A stretch of 7,176 nt of DNA from a bacterium. Lineage in GTDB: Bacteria; UBA10199; DSSB01. A program made the position numbers and the translations under genes. The notes beneath the pieces were generated by a model. It was given only the letters and a program-made list of their open reading frames with translations. It did not search any database and had not been told where the DNA came from. Of the stretch, positions 1 through 6,145 are shown one piece after another (position 1 is the first letter of the stretch; every line of letters begins with the position of its first letter). The stretch covers positions 1 to 7,176 of the forward strand of contig JAUHYS010000106.1 of NCBI GenBank assembly GCA_030426445.1, in the 5' to 3' direction.

Positions 1-1958
1 GCGATGAACAATATAAAGGCTCAGCGGTCGAGACCATCGAAGGCATTCGCATGATTAAAGAGGCCTTCCCGGAGGTCAAAACCGTGCTCGGCATTTCCAA
101 TGTTTCTTTTGGCTTGCCCCCTGCGGGTCGCGAAGTACTCAACTCGGTTTATTTACACCATTGCGTCATGTCCGGTTTAGACTTAGCTTTGGTTAATACA
201 GAAAATCTCGAGCGCTATCCCAATATTCCCGATAACGAAAAACAGCTCTGCGATGACTTGTTATGGAACCGTGGCGAAGACCCCATCATGGCTTTTACTG
301 AATATTTCCGCGCAGCCAAAACTAAAGTTAAAGAAAAAAAATCTAATCTCAGTTTAGAAGAACGTCTCCGTCATTATATTATTGAAGGTACAAAAGAAGG
401 CTTGGTGGATGACTTAGAAGAGGCTCGAAAAAAATACGCGCCTTTGCAAATTATCAATGGCCCGCTGATGGCGGGCATGGATGAAGTCGGACGTCTCTTT
501 AATAATAATGAACTCATTGTGGCCGAGGTTCTGCAAAGCGCCGAGGCTATGAAGGCCGCCGTGGCTCATTTGGAACAATTCATGGAAAAGTCCGATAACG
601 CAGGTCGAGGTAAAGTCGTTTTAGCCACAGTTAAAGGGGACGTCCACGACATTGGTAAAAACTTAGTGGATATTATTTTAAGCAATAATGGTTTTGAAGT
701 CATTAATCTGGGGATAAAAATTCCTCCTGAGCAATTGATTGCCGCCATTCAAAAACATCAACCCGACATTGTGGGGCTTTCGGGTTTGCTCGTTAAATCT
801 GCGCAGCAAATGGTGATCACAGCCGACGATCTCAGTAAGGCTAATATTCAAACGCCGATTTTAGTTGGTGGTGCTGCTCTCTCGGAAAAATTCACCCATA
901 AAAAAATCGCCGCGGCCTATGATGGTTTTGTCACTTATGCCAAAGATGCGATGAACGGCTTGGAGCTGGCCAAACAAATCCGTGACAACGAAGCATTTGC
1001 AAAACTTAAAGAGGAAGTTGAAGTTAAAAAAAGTGAAATCTCTGAAGATAAGCAAAAAAGCAAAACGACCATCCAAGCCACAACAGAACGCTCTTCCCAA
1101 ATTGAAATTTTATCTGAACTTCCATCAGCACCGGACTACGAGCGCCACCTCATTAAAAACACAGCCATCGATGAAATTTTTAAGTTCATCAATCCTTTAA
1201 TGCTCTTGGGTCGCCACTTGGGTATCAAAGGCAAATGGATCAAACAATTGGGCTCAGCAGATAAGCGCAGGCTAATGGCGCAAGATTCCGAAGCTCAAAA
1301 AGCCTTAGAAATTTGGCAAAATTTGGAAGAACTCAAAGCACAATGCCGCAAAGAAAATCTCCTCAAACCTCAAGCCGTGTATCAATTTTTTAAAGTTTCC
1401 AGCCAAGGCAATGAAATTTTTATTTATGAATCCGAAAATTCTCAAAATATTTGCGCCCGCATTCAATTACCCCGACAGGCCAAACCAGATGGACTCTGTC
1501 TCGCCGACTATGTACAGCCTGTTAGTTCCGATGGCGAAGATCACCTTGCGATGTTTGTCGTCAGTGTGGGCACGGGCATTCGCGAGCTAGCGGAAGACTG
1601 GAAGCAACGCGGCGATTATTTGCGCTCACATGCTTTGCAAGCTCTGGCTTTGGAATCCGCCGAGGCCTATGCCGAATTATTGCACGCCAAATTACGCAAC
1701 GCTTGGGGCTTTCCCGATCCGGTTGACATCACCATGATGCAACGCTTTCAGGCCAAGTACCGCGGCAAGCGTTATTCCTTTGGCTACCCAGCCTGCCCTA
1801 ATTTAGCGAATCAAAAAATGCTCTTTGACTTGCTAAAGCCCAATGATATTGCCGTGGAACTCACCGAAGGCTTTATGATGGAACCTGAAGCCTCGGTCTC
1901 AGCAATGGTTTTTCATCATCCGCAAGCGACTTATTTTAGTGTGGGTGGTGAAGAGTAA
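1..1958 (+). CDS. metH: Cobalamin-dependent methionine synthase MetH, C-terminal part (5' end outside window)
   Basis: MetH transfers a methyl group from methyltetrahydrofolate via cobalamin to homocysteine, forming methionine in the cytoplasm. The frame is open from base 3 with no stop, so the gene begins upstream; the ATG at 51 is internal. The first stretch is the end of the pterin-binding domain (SNVSFGLPPAGREVLNS, near 96-150). Next come the helical cobalamin cap (about 350-600) and the Rossmann cobalamin domain with DVHDIGKN; its His (645-647) is the cobalt ligand, matching E. coli H759. The GLSG segment and following Ser (798-800) match S804 and S810. A Lys/Glu-rich linker (about 1005-1080) leads to the AdoMet-binding reactivation domain (about 1125-1958), with LADYV and RYSFGYPACP; the Arg at 1770 and Tyr at 1785 match R1134 and Y1139. 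All visible domains look intact. The homocysteine domain cannot be seen here. The family call is very secure. Confidence 0.97.
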   Translation, partial: DEQYKGSAVETIEGIRMIKEAFPEVKTVLGISNVSFGLPPAGREVLNSVYLHHCVMSGLDLALVNTENLERYPNIPDNEKQLCDDLLWNRGEDPIMAFTEYFRAAKTKVKEKKSNLSLEERLRHYIIEGTKEGLVDDLEEARKKYAPLQIINGPLMAGMDEVGRLFNNNELIVAEVLQSAEAMKAAVAHLEQFMEKSDNAGRGKVVLATVKGDVHDIGKNLVDIILSNNGFEVINLGIKIPPEQLIAAIQKHQPDIVGLSGLLVKSAQQMVITADDLSKANIQTPILVGGAALSEKFTHKKIAAAYDGFVTYAKDAMNGLELAKQIRDNEAFAKLKEEVEVKKSEISEDKQKSKTTIQATTERSSQIEILSELPSAPDYERHLIKNTAIDEIFKFINPLMLLGRHLGIKGKWIKQLGSADKRRLMAQDSEAQKALEIWQNLEELKAQCRKENLLKPQAVYQFFKVSSQGNEIFIYESENSQNICARIQLPRQAKPDGLCLADYVQPVSSDGEDHLAMFVVSVGTGIRELAEDWKQRGDYLRSHALQALALESAEAYAELLHAKLRNAWGFPDPVDITMMQRFQAKYRGKRYSFGYPACPNLANQKMLFDLLKPNDIAVELTEGFMMEPEASVSAMVFHHPQATYFSVGGEE

Positions 1959-1983
1959 AAAACTAAAAAACAGGAACTCCCTC

Positions 1984-2541
1984 ATGGAACAAACTGAACT
2001 CTTAAAAAATCTTCAAGATCTAAAGAAAAAAATGAACCCCAACTTTGAATTGACAGAAAAAAACGGCATCATCATCTGTCGCTACAAAGCTAAGGCCAAT
2101 TTTTTAGTCATGCTACTAGGTATTATTATGACAGGCACTTTTGGCTACCTGCTTTTTGATTATTATCAAGAACATGCTAAACTCTTCCCAGAACTGCATT
2201 ATTACGCGGGCCTCTTTTTAGGTCTTTTTATGATTTTCTTCACCATGACTAAAAGAGCGAAATGGGTAAAAATAGATCTTCAACAAAAAAAGTTAGAGTA
2301 TTATAAAAAAGACAAAAAGCTCTCTTCGGAGGCTTTTTCAGAAATTAAAAATATTCGTATGGTCACCAACTATCAAAGTTTTATCTCAATGAGCTCAACC
2401 ATCGAACTCGTTACTCCCACTGGAAAGAAACCTATAGCTGTTTTTCGAACTAAAAAAAATAGTCGAGAATGCGTAAAAATCTTTCAAGACCTATTAGGTC
2501 TAGGTTTAGAGGTAAAAGATGTAGAGTGGACAGTCAGATGA
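1984..2541 (+). CDS. Small membrane protein of unknown function with two transmembrane helices
   Basis: I do not recognise this 185-residue protein. The ATG at 1984 is preferred because AGGA (1972-1975) lies 8 bases upstream; a GTG at 1939 in the same frame would overlap the end of metH and adds an unconvincing Lys-rich stretch. Residues 1-38 are hydrophilic and Lys/Glu-rich. Two hydrophobic helices follow (about 39-61 and 72-89), joined by a short loop, then a soluble C-terminal half (90-185) with alternating short strands and basic turns. That outline (helical hairpin, then a small beta-rich domain with VKIDLQQKKLEYY) resembles bacterial PH-like membrane proteins, but this is shape only and no family motif is evident. 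It starts 25 bases after the metH stop, so it is probably transcribed with metH. Nothing suggests a role in methionine synthesis. Confidence 0.75.
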   Translation: MEQTELLKNLQDLKKKMNPNFELTEKNGIIICRYKAKANFLVMLLGIIMTGTFGYLLFDYYQEHAKLFPELHYYAGLFLGLFMIFFTMTKRAKWVKIDLQQKKLEYYKKDKKLSSEAFSEIKNIRMVTNYQSFISMSSTIELVTPTGKKPIAVFRTKKNSRECVKIFQDLLGLGLEVKDVEWTVR

Positions 2542-2574
2542 CTCGTTAAAAAGATGGTGCAGCTTTCCTCATAG

Positions 2575-2599
2575 AAAATGGCAAAAAAATGACCATTTT
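2575..2599 (+). other. Short AT-rich inverted repeat downstream of the metH operon
   Basis: AAAATGG (2575-2581) and CCATTTT (2593-2599) form a perfect 7-bp stem around an 11-base A-rich loop, 33 bases after the stop of the small membrane protein. Its position fits the end of the metH transcript. However, the stem is AT-rich and no T-tract follows beyond the four Ts inside the stem, so it would be a poor intrinsic terminator. It might instead stabilise a 3' end or be chance. Confidence 0.25.
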
Positions 2600-2644
2600 G
2601 ACATTTAGGCCTGTAGGAATTCGAGGACTACCAAAAAATTAAGC

Positions 2645-2650
2645 TATAAT
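2645..2650 (+). promoter_or_regulatory. Candidate -10 element for dctQM
   Basis: A perfect TATAAT lies 52 bases before the dctQ start, in a 161-base spacer between two plus-strand genes. It would give a transcript start near 2657 and a leader of about 46 bases. No -35 match is found at 16-18 bases upstream, and there is no TGn extension. The TTGACA at 2598-2603 is 41 bases away, too far to pair with it. If real, the promoter is probably weak or activator-dependent. Confidence 0.4.
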
Positions 2651-2680
2651 TTCCCCTTGAACTTTTATCCATAAACGCAT

Positions 2681-2705
2681 AGAAGGCATAGCTCTTTTAG
2701 CTATG
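2681..2705 (+). promoter_or_regulatory. Ribosome binding site and hairpin enclosing the dctQ start codon
   Basis: CATAGCT (2687-2693) and AGCTATG (2699-2705) are perfect reverse complements separated by a 5-base loop CTTTT. The last three bases of the second arm are the dctQ start codon. The only Shine-Dalgarno-like sequence, AGAAGG (2681-2686), lies 16 bases from the ATG, well beyond normal spacing. In the folded mRNA the ATG would be paired; if only the inner AGCT/AGCT pairs form, the ribosome binding site is brought nearer the start. Either way translation initiation is likely affected. The repeat is plain in the sequence; its regulatory role is inference. Confidence 0.45.
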
Positions 2706-3407
2706 AAACTTGTCGAAGAATATCAATGGTTCGAAAACTACAAGCCAGGTCCGCTTGAGCACTCCCTCAATGGTCTTAGCGACGCATTGGAGTCTTGGGA
2801 CAAGACCCTCTTGCTCTATATCTTTTTGCCTATTTTGGCGCTTCTAGCCCTGCAATTTATTGTGCATTTATCTCTGGGAAAAGGTCTGGAAAAAATTTGG
2901 ACGCCCTTTTGCCGATTTCTCCAAAAAATCGAAGGCTTCTTACTTATTTTTTTACTAACAGCCATGGTTTTGCTGGCCTTTAGTCAAATTATCCTCACCT
3001 ATACTTGGCGAGGCTTTACCTGGGCCCTGCCCTTGATTCGCGCTTTGGTTTTATGGGTGGGCATTTTTGGCGCATCTCTAGCGACTCAACAACGCAGTCA
3101 CATCAAGTTTGATATATTAGCCAAATTTTTACCTCGAAAAGCCAAAGAAGTCGTGGGTTTTCTGGTCAATACCGCCTGTGTGGTGGTCATGATTTTTTTA
3201 TGTAATGCGGCCTACCGTTTTATGATCCAAATGAAGATGAACTCACAAGAATATTTGGTCTCTGGAATTCCTTGGATAGATAAAATTCCCGAATGGCTTG
3301 CCATGTCCATCCTACCCGTTGGTTTTTTACTGATAACCGTTAAATTTATGATGCTCGCATTAGAAGATATTGCCACTTTGTTTCGAGCAAGAGAGGAAGG
3401 TCGATAG
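2703..3407 (+). CDS. dctQ: TRAP transporter small membrane subunit (DctQ type) with N-terminal extension
   Basis: DctQ is the small inner-membrane subunit of tripartite ATP-independent periplasmic transporters, which use an ion gradient to import substrates such as organic acids. The core lies at residues 70-234 with four helices (about 78-99, 111-127, 150-170, 198-219). It contains the RSHIKFDILAKFLP segment (131-144), matching the family's charged loop between helices 2 and 3. Unlike the usual protein of about 160-180 residues, this one has 234: residues 1-70 add a hydrophilic, acidic N-terminus and a fifth hydrophobic helix (about 35-57). The ATG at 2703 is the only plausible start; an in-frame stop lies at 2658. 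The ribosome binding site is distant and the ATG sits in a hairpin. The gene abuts dctM and must pair with it. Substrate is unknown. Confidence 0.85.
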   Translation: MKLVEEYQWFENYKPGPLEHSLNGLSDALESWDKTLLLYIFLPILALLALQFIVHLSLGKGLEKIWTPFCRFLQKIEGFLLIFLLTAMVLLAFSQIILTYTWRGFTWALPLIRALVLWVGIFGASLATQQRSHIKFDILAKFLPRKAKEVVGFLVNTACVVVMIFLCNAAYRFMIQMKMNSQEYLVSGIPWIDKIPEWLAMSILPVGFLLITVKFMMLALEDIATLFRAREEGR

Positions 3408-4685
3408 GTGTTTGCACGTATTGCTTCCGGTATTCTTGCAATTGCCATGGCTGGCGCCCCTCTTTTCATCGTCTTTGGTGCCGCAGCCCTAATTGCTTTT
3501 TGGAATGACGGTCAAGACTCCTCTGCCATCAGCATCGAAATCAGTCGGCTTGTCAAAGCTCCCTATCTTTATGCCATTCCGATCTTTACTTTTGCGGGTT
3601 ATCTCATGGCCGAAAGCAAAATGCCTCAACGAGTGGTCCGTCTGAGTCGAGCATTATTTGGTTGGCTACCCGGTTCCCTCGCCATTATCGCCATCTTGAC
3701 TTGCACTTTTTTTACCGCCTTTACCGGCGCTTCGGGTGTCACCATTATTGCATTGGGTGGCTTGCTTTATCCCATGATGGTCAAAGAACAATATGGCGAG
3801 TCGTTTGCTTCGGGCTTAATGACTTCCTGCGGCTCTCTGGGTTTACTGTTGGTCCCTTCGGTGCCAATTATTTTATTGGGCACCGTCAGTAATATTAATA
3901 TCGAAGAGCTTTATCTGGCAGGCGTGCTACCTTGTGCTGTGCTGGTTGCGCTACTCACAGGCTATGCTATTTTTAAAGGCAGAAAAATCCCCAAAGCCTC
4001 CTATCAATTTGATGCAAAAGAGCTGGTTGCAGCTATCAAAGATTCTGCCTGGGAAATCCCTCTTCCTTTAATTGTCCTTATTGGAGTTTATGGAAAGTAC
4101 TTCCCTGCTTCGGATGCCGCAGCTATCACAGCGATCTATGTTTTTATTGTGGAGGTTTTAATTCATCGCGAAATTTCTTTTACAAAAGACCTCCCGCGCA
4201 TTGCCAAAGAAAGCATGGTTTTAGTGGGAGCCATTCTCATTATTTTAGCCATTGCTTTAGGCTTTACCAGTTTTATCATTGACCAAAAAGTTCCCGATAA
4301 AATGCTGGAATGGATTCAGGTATATATTGGCAAAGAAAATAAAATATTATTCTTATTGGCACTCAATGTATTTTTACTGATCATTGGCGCCTTCATGGAT
4401 ATTTTTTCGGCTATTATGGTGGTCTTCCCTATTATTTTACCGGTAGCCAAAAGTATTGGTATCAACGAAGTCCATCTTGCCATTATCTTTTTAACCAACC
4501 TCGAAATTGGCTACATCACGCCACCCGTGGGAATTAATTTATTTATCTCCAGCATCCGTTTTAAAAAGAGCATTACCTACCTTTATAAGACCTGTTTGCC
4601 TTTTCTGGCTTTATTGCTGATCGGCCTGGCTGTGATCACTTATTGGGAAGGTCTCAGTATGGCTTTAGTCAATGCTTTTAAGTAA
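3408..4685 (+). CDS. dctM: TRAP transporter large membrane subunit (DctM type)
   Basis: This 425-residue polytopic protein has the length and pattern of DctM, the large membrane subunit forming the transport path of TRAP transporters. Recognisable segments are IPIFTFAGYLMAES (57-70), a WLPGSLA stretch (86-92), the helix-break region FTGASG (105-110), SLGLLLVPSVPIILLG (143-158) followed by the ELYLAGVLP segment, and near the C-terminus EIGYITPPVGINLF (366-379), the second family signature. The first repeat region departs from the usual SGS/AD pattern, suggesting a divergent substrate group. It starts with GTG directly after the dctQ TAG; AGGAAGG (3394-3400) lies 7 bases upstream, which settles this start. 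Tight spacing implies translational coupling with dctQ. A DctP binding protein, normally needed for transport, is not encoded beside it. Confidence 0.92.
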   Translation: MFARIASGILAIAMAGAPLFIVFGAAALIAFWNDGQDSSAISIEISRLVKAPYLYAIPIFTFAGYLMAESKMPQRVVRLSRALFGWLPGSLAIIAILTCTFFTAFTGASGVTIIALGGLLYPMMVKEQYGESFASGLMTSCGSLGLLLVPSVPIILLGTVSNINIEELYLAGVLPCAVLVALLTGYAIFKGRKIPKASYQFDAKELVAAIKDSAWEIPLPLIVLIGVYGKYFPASDAAAITAIYVFIVEVLIHREISFTKDLPRIAKESMVLVGAILIILAIALGFTSFIIDQKVPDKMLEWIQVYIGKENKILFLLALNVFLLIIGAFMDIFSAIMVVFPIILPVAKSIGINEVHLAIIFLTNLEIGYITPPVGINLFISSIRFKKSITYLYKTCLPFLALLLIGLAVITYWEGLSMALVNAFK

Positions 4686-4717
4686 TGACTGCAGTTAAAT
4701 AAAACAAGACTTAAAGC

Positions 4718-4747
4718 TTGTCACTTCGCAAAACATTCCGCTAAAAT
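4718..4747 (+). promoter_or_regulatory. Candidate promoter for the CDF gene
   Basis: TTGTCA (4718-4723) and TAAAAT (4742-4747) are separated by 18 bases, each one mismatch from the sigma-70 consensus. Transcription would begin about 6-8 bases after the -10, at 4753-4755, which is the A of the CDF start codon (4754). No Shine-Dalgarno sequence lies before that ATG. Together this suggests a leaderless mRNA. Seen: the hexamers and lack of a ribosome binding site. Inferred: the start point. Confidence 0.45.
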
Positions 4748-4753
4748 TCCTTC

Positions 4754-5644
4754 ATGAACAAAAAACCCAATTCTCGGAGCCGTCGTCAGCAAATCCAAAA
4801 AGTGCTATGGATTACTTTATGGCTTAACTTTTTGGTTGCAGCGTTAAAACTTGGTTACGGTCACCTGACAGATACCCTCAGCATGATTGCCGATGGCTAT
4901 CACTCACTTTTAGACGGAAGCTCCAACGTCATCGGATTGATTGCGATTTCTTTTGCGACTAAACCAGCTGACCATGATCATCCTTACGGGCACCGTAAGG
5001 CTGAGGCAATTGCCTCAATGTTTATTTCTGGAATGTTGATTTTAGCTTGCTACGAAATCGCCTCCAGTGCCTACGAACGCTTTTTTTATCAAAAGATTCC
5101 CGAGGTCAATATAGGCAGCTTTGCCATCATGTTTTTAAGTATGTTCATTAATTATACAGTCAGCCATTACGAGCATAAAAAAGGACACGAGCTCCACAGC
5201 CAAATTTTGACTTCGGACTCGGCGCATACTCGAAGCGATGTTTACGCCTCATTGGCGGTCATCATTGCTTTGGTTGGAAGTTATTTTCGATTAGCGTGGT
5301 TGGATATCTTAGCCGCTAGCGGCATTGCTGTATTGGTCGGTTATAGCGGTTATAAAATTATTAGTGAAAGCCTCAATACTTTAATGGACCATATTCAAAT
5401 TGACCCCGAACAAATCAAGAACATTGCCATGCAAGTATCCGGTGTCAAAGATGCACACCATGTCAGAAGCCGTGGGCATAGCACATCTATTTTTATAGAT
5501 TTAAATATTCATGTAGATGCAAATATAAATCTAGATAAAGCCCATAATATTACCCACCAGGTCATTGAAAAAATTAAAAAAGAGATTCCAGAAGTGGTGG
5601 ATGTAGTCGTGCACACGGAACCGGCCACAAAAGATCATATATAA
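4754..5644 (+). CDS. Cation diffusion facilitator family metal efflux protein
   Basis: CDF proteins exchange cytoplasmic divalent metals such as Zn2+ for protons across the inner membrane, as homodimers. This 296-residue protein has the usual six-helix membrane part (about 15-205) and a cytoplasmic C-terminal domain (about 215-290). Transport-site residues are H50/D54 in helix 2 and H158/D162 in helix 5; HxxxD in both helices is the pattern usual for Zn2+-type CDFs. Loop residues D73, H76 and H80 (HPYGH) match the second metal site of E. coli YiiP. In the C-terminal domain H253, H264, H287 and E289 align with YiiP H248, H261, H283 and D285, so the cytoplasmic zinc site looks retained. The start has no ribosome binding site but agrees with the family N-terminus. 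The specific metal (Zn, Cd, Co, Fe) is not proven. It converges with the atp operon. Confidence 0.93.
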   Translation: MNKKPNSRSRRQQIQKVLWITLWLNFLVAALKLGYGHLTDTLSMIADGYHSLLDGSSNVIGLIAISFATKPADHDHPYGHRKAEAIASMFISGMLILACYEIASSAYERFFYQKIPEVNIGSFAIMFLSMFINYTVSHYEHKKGHELHSQILTSDSAHTRSDVYASLAVIIALVGSYFRLAWLDILAASGIAVLVGYSGYKIISESLNTLMDHIQIDPEQIKNIAMQVSGVKDAHHVRSRGHSTSIFIDLNIHVDANINLDKAHNITHQVIEKIKKEIPEVVDVVVHTEPATKDHI

Positions 5645-5685
5645 AAAAACTCCATTTCCGGAAACATCATTCCAAAAATGGAGTT
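5643..5685 (-). terminator. Intrinsic terminator of the atpI-atpB-atpE operon
   Basis: AACTCCATTT (5648-5657) and AAATGGAGTT (5676-5685) form a perfect 10-bp stem. Inside it, GGAA (5660-5663) pairs with TTCC (5670-5673) across a 2x2 internal loop, leaving a 6-base apex. Read on the minus strand, the stem is followed by a run of seven Ts (5649-5643), the classic intrinsic terminator form, 30 bases beyond the atpE stop. On the plus strand no T-run follows directly, so it would end the convergent CDF transcript less well. The T-tract overlaps the CDF stop codon. Confidence 0.85.
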
Positions 5686-5715
5686 CAAAATTTGCAATTA
5701 ATTTTTTATCAAAAA

Positions 5716-6054
5716 CTAACCAACGGTCGGAATACGAGTTTGGATCAAGTAAGCGATAACCAAACCGTAAATGACCAAAGACTCGATCAGAGCCAAAGCA
5801 ATAATCATGGGAGTTTGAATTTTTCCGGCAGCGCTAGGGTTACGTCCGATAGCTTCTAAAGCAGTCGAAGCAGCTTTGGACTGACTAAGTGCACCAAAGG
5901 CTGAAGCAATACTCATGGTTGCTGCTGCAGTGATTGCATACCAGATACTGCTGTCGGATCCACCGCCAGAACTTGCTGCAGGCTCAGCTAAAGCGACTGC
6001 ACTGGTTAAAAGCATTGCAAAAAATCCACCGATAAACGTGAATACTTTTTTCAT
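5716..6054 (-). CDS. atpE: F-type ATP synthase c subunit with N-terminal presequence
   Basis: The c subunit forms the membrane ring that turns as ions pass, driving ATP synthesis. This 112-residue protein starts with a signal-like segment (residues 1-23: KK, hydrophobic core, then ALA before EP), as seen in several delta-type and other bacterial c subunits; the mature part would be about 89 residues. Helix 1 is about 37-66, the polar loop is RNP (71-73), and helix 2 (about 80-104) carries the ion-carrying Glu E91 in IESLVIY. Aligned to the Na+-type ring of Ilyobacter tartaricus, Q58, E91, S92 and Y96 match Q32, E65, S66 and Y70, but the T67 position is Leu. The glycine motif of helix 1 is mostly replaced by Ser, Ala and Phe. 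An excellent AAAGGAG lies 7 bases before the ATG, fitting high expression. Last gene of the operon. Confidence 0.96.
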   Translation of the reverse strand: MKKVFTFIGGFFAMLLTSAVALAEPAASSGGGSDSSIWYAITAAATMSIASAFGALSQSKAASTALEAIGRNPSAAGKIQTPMIIALALIESLVIYGLVIAYLIQTRIPTVG

Positions 6055-6061
6055 AATATAT

Positions 6062-6068
6062 CTCCTTT
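6062..6068 (-). promoter_or_regulatory. Strong Shine-Dalgarno site of atpE
   Basis: On the minus strand AAAGGAG ends 7 bases before the atpE ATG. It is the best ribosome binding site in the window and fits the need for many c subunits per complex compared with a single a subunit, whose own AGGAGAA (6858-6864) is also good but shorter. Confidence 0.8.
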
Positions 6069-6126
6069 AGATATTGATAGTTTGGTTTATTCTACCGAAA
6101 GCAACTTAAAATATTGCACTCAGACA

Positions 6127-6143
6127 ATGCCCCTAAAAGGCAT
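6127..6143 (-). other. Small hairpin in the atpB-atpE spacer
   Basis: In the 91-base gap between atpB and atpE, the minus strand reads ATGCC, a 7-base loop and GGCAT: a perfect 5-bp stem starting 3 bases past the atpB stop. No T-run follows, so it is not a terminator. It could influence mRNA stability or processing between a low-dose and a high-dose subunit, but 5 bp is short and this may be chance. Confidence 0.25.
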
Positions 6144-6145
6144 GA

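Noticed and set aside
861..1200. Open frames within metH on both strands (861-1100 minus, 982-1200 plus)
   Set aside because: They lie inside the well-conserved metH frame, have Phe- or Lys-rich translations without family features, and lack start signals.
1939..1983. GTG start at 1939 for the small membrane protein
   Set aside because: It overlaps the metH coding end in another frame and has no ribosome binding site, while the ATG at 1984 has AGGA at a good distance.
2598..2603. Perfect TTGACA as a -35 element for dctQ
   Set aside because: The perfect TATAAT begins 41 bases later, and no -10-like hexamer lies 16-18 bases downstream of the TTGACA.
2613..2631. GTAG/CTAC inverted repeat upstream of the dctQ -10 as an operator
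   Set aside because: Four base pairs only, which is expected by chance in AT-rich spacer DNA.
4704..4721. ACAAG/CTTGT inverted repeat after dctM as a terminator
   Set aside because: Only 5 bp with an 8-base loop and no T-tract; it also overlaps the CDF promoter candidate. Too weak to call.
5641..5715. The 5643-5685 hairpin as an equally strong bidirectional terminator
   Set aside because: On the plus strand the stem is followed by CAAAATTTGC, and the next T-run (5702-5707) is 17 bases away, so only the minus-strand reading has the proper form.
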